The notes under the pieces: generated by a model
Databases searched by the model: none
What the model was told of the DNA's origin: nothing
What the model saw: only the letters and a program-made list of their open reading frames with translations
Part shown: positions 41,721-41,860 of the stretch, piece by piece
How the letters are laid out: each line of letters starts with the position of its first letter
How positions within the stretch are numbered: the stretch's first letter is position 1
Source of the DNA: Mycobacterium sp. 1465703.0
GTDB lineage: Bacteria; Actinomycetota; Actinomycetes; Mycobacteriales; Mycobacteriaceae
NCBI RefSeq assembly: GCF_001672975.1
Contig: NZ_LZKU01000210.1
Span: forward strand, 1 to 41,860
Direction: 5' to 3'
Length of the DNA stretch: 41,860 nucleotides
Made by a program: the position numbers and the translations under genes

Positions 41721-41860
41721 GTGACCAGTGCCGTGACGAGACCCGCCTGGGTCCAGCACGCCATCTGGTGGCAGGTCTACCCGCTGGGATTCGTGGGGGC
41801 ATTCCCCAGACCGCAGTCAAACGAGCCGCCGCAACCGGAGGAACACCGGTTGCGGCGGCT
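41721..41860 (+). CDS. Start of a GH13 alpha-amylase-family gene (truncated by the window)
   Basis: The frame from the GTG at 41721 (or the GTG at 41733) reads TRPAWVQHAIWWQVYPLGFVGAFPRPQSNEPPQPEEHRLRRL and runs off the right edge. The W-x-QVYPLGF block is the first conserved strand of GH13 enzymes such as alpha-amylases and alpha-glucosidases. It begins ten bases after ahpD. The specific activity cannot be told from 46 residues. I recall an amylase-like gene next to ahpD in M. avium. Confidence 0.62.
   Translation, partial: MTSAVTRPAWVQHAIWWQVYPLGFVGAFPRPQSNEPPQPEEHRLRR

Overview
The window is a GC-rich stretch of a mycobacterial chromosome, densely packed with genes. The gene order runs, in reverse orientation, through a block I recognise from memory as M. 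tuberculosis Rv1906c to Rv1875. In order these are: the Rv1906c end, D-amino-acid oxidase, nanT, cinA, a macro-domain protein, dtd, a methyltransferase, a nitronate-monooxygenase-like protein, antigen 85B (fbpB), secreted chorismate mutase, rpfC, lppE, cyp140, an Rv1879-type amidohydrolase, glnA3, an MFS exporter and bfrA. The right end then joins to an intact oxyR-ahpC-ahpD locus, which lies elsewhere in M. tuberculosis. The Ag85B C-terminus and the bfrA/oxyR-ahpCD linkage resemble what I recall of the M. avium complex, so a slow-growing non-tuberculous Mycobacterium near that group is the likeliest source. This is inference; no database was searched.

Layout. 1-8.8 kb: housekeeping and metabolic genes, mostly small and tightly packed convergent or divergent pairs. 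7.7-12.2 kb: an operon of a Baeyer-Villiger monooxygenase and a zinc alcohol dehydrogenase behind a nested inverted-repeat operator candidate, next to a frameshifted 13E12-family HNH endonuclease that keeps a near-consensus SOS (LexA) box at its start. 12.9-18.3 kb: a nitronate-monooxygenase-like gene with a perfect KstR-type box, three small surface or membrane genes, and an operon of a CYP125-like P450, an alcohol dehydrogenase and a YceI-like protein, with a second KstR-like box upstream. This suggests sterol or lipid catabolism. 18.3-25.5 kb: cell-envelope and secreted proteins (Ag85B, chorismate mutase, RpfC), then an SRPBCC-SDR-LppE-CYP140 operon.

25.4-30.4 kb holds the most unusual structure. 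The last 96 bp of cyp140 and about 140 bp of the 3' end of the Rv1879-type gene both recur as decayed fragments, joined head-on at about 27.09 kb. This is the scar expected from a tandem duplication (or integration) of the cyp140/Rv1879 convergent junction. The two halves now carry different cargo: SRPBCC plus acyltransferase on the left, and an NTF2-like protein, a DUF3761-type secreted protein and a membrane adenylate cyclase on the right.

28.2-36.4 kb: a co-directional minus-strand series of MFS exporter with a winged-helix-like tail, CMD-family protein, LLM/F420-type oxidoreductase, GlnA3, FluG-like amidohydrolase and membrane GAF-cyclase. It looks like a gamma-glutamyl-amine or related metabolic unit coupled to cyclic-nucleotide signalling. 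36.5-37.5 kb: bfrA and a Bfd-type ferredoxin, divergent around two tandem IdeR boxes (iron storage and release). 37.6-39.5 kb: a crotonase, FDOR and EthD-like operon. 39.5-41.7 kb: oxyR, divergent from ahpC-ahpD (peroxide defence), with a palindrome centred on the oxyR start codon. A GH13-type amylase gene begins at the right edge.

No tRNA, rRNA, CRISPR array, complete insertion sequence or prophage was seen.
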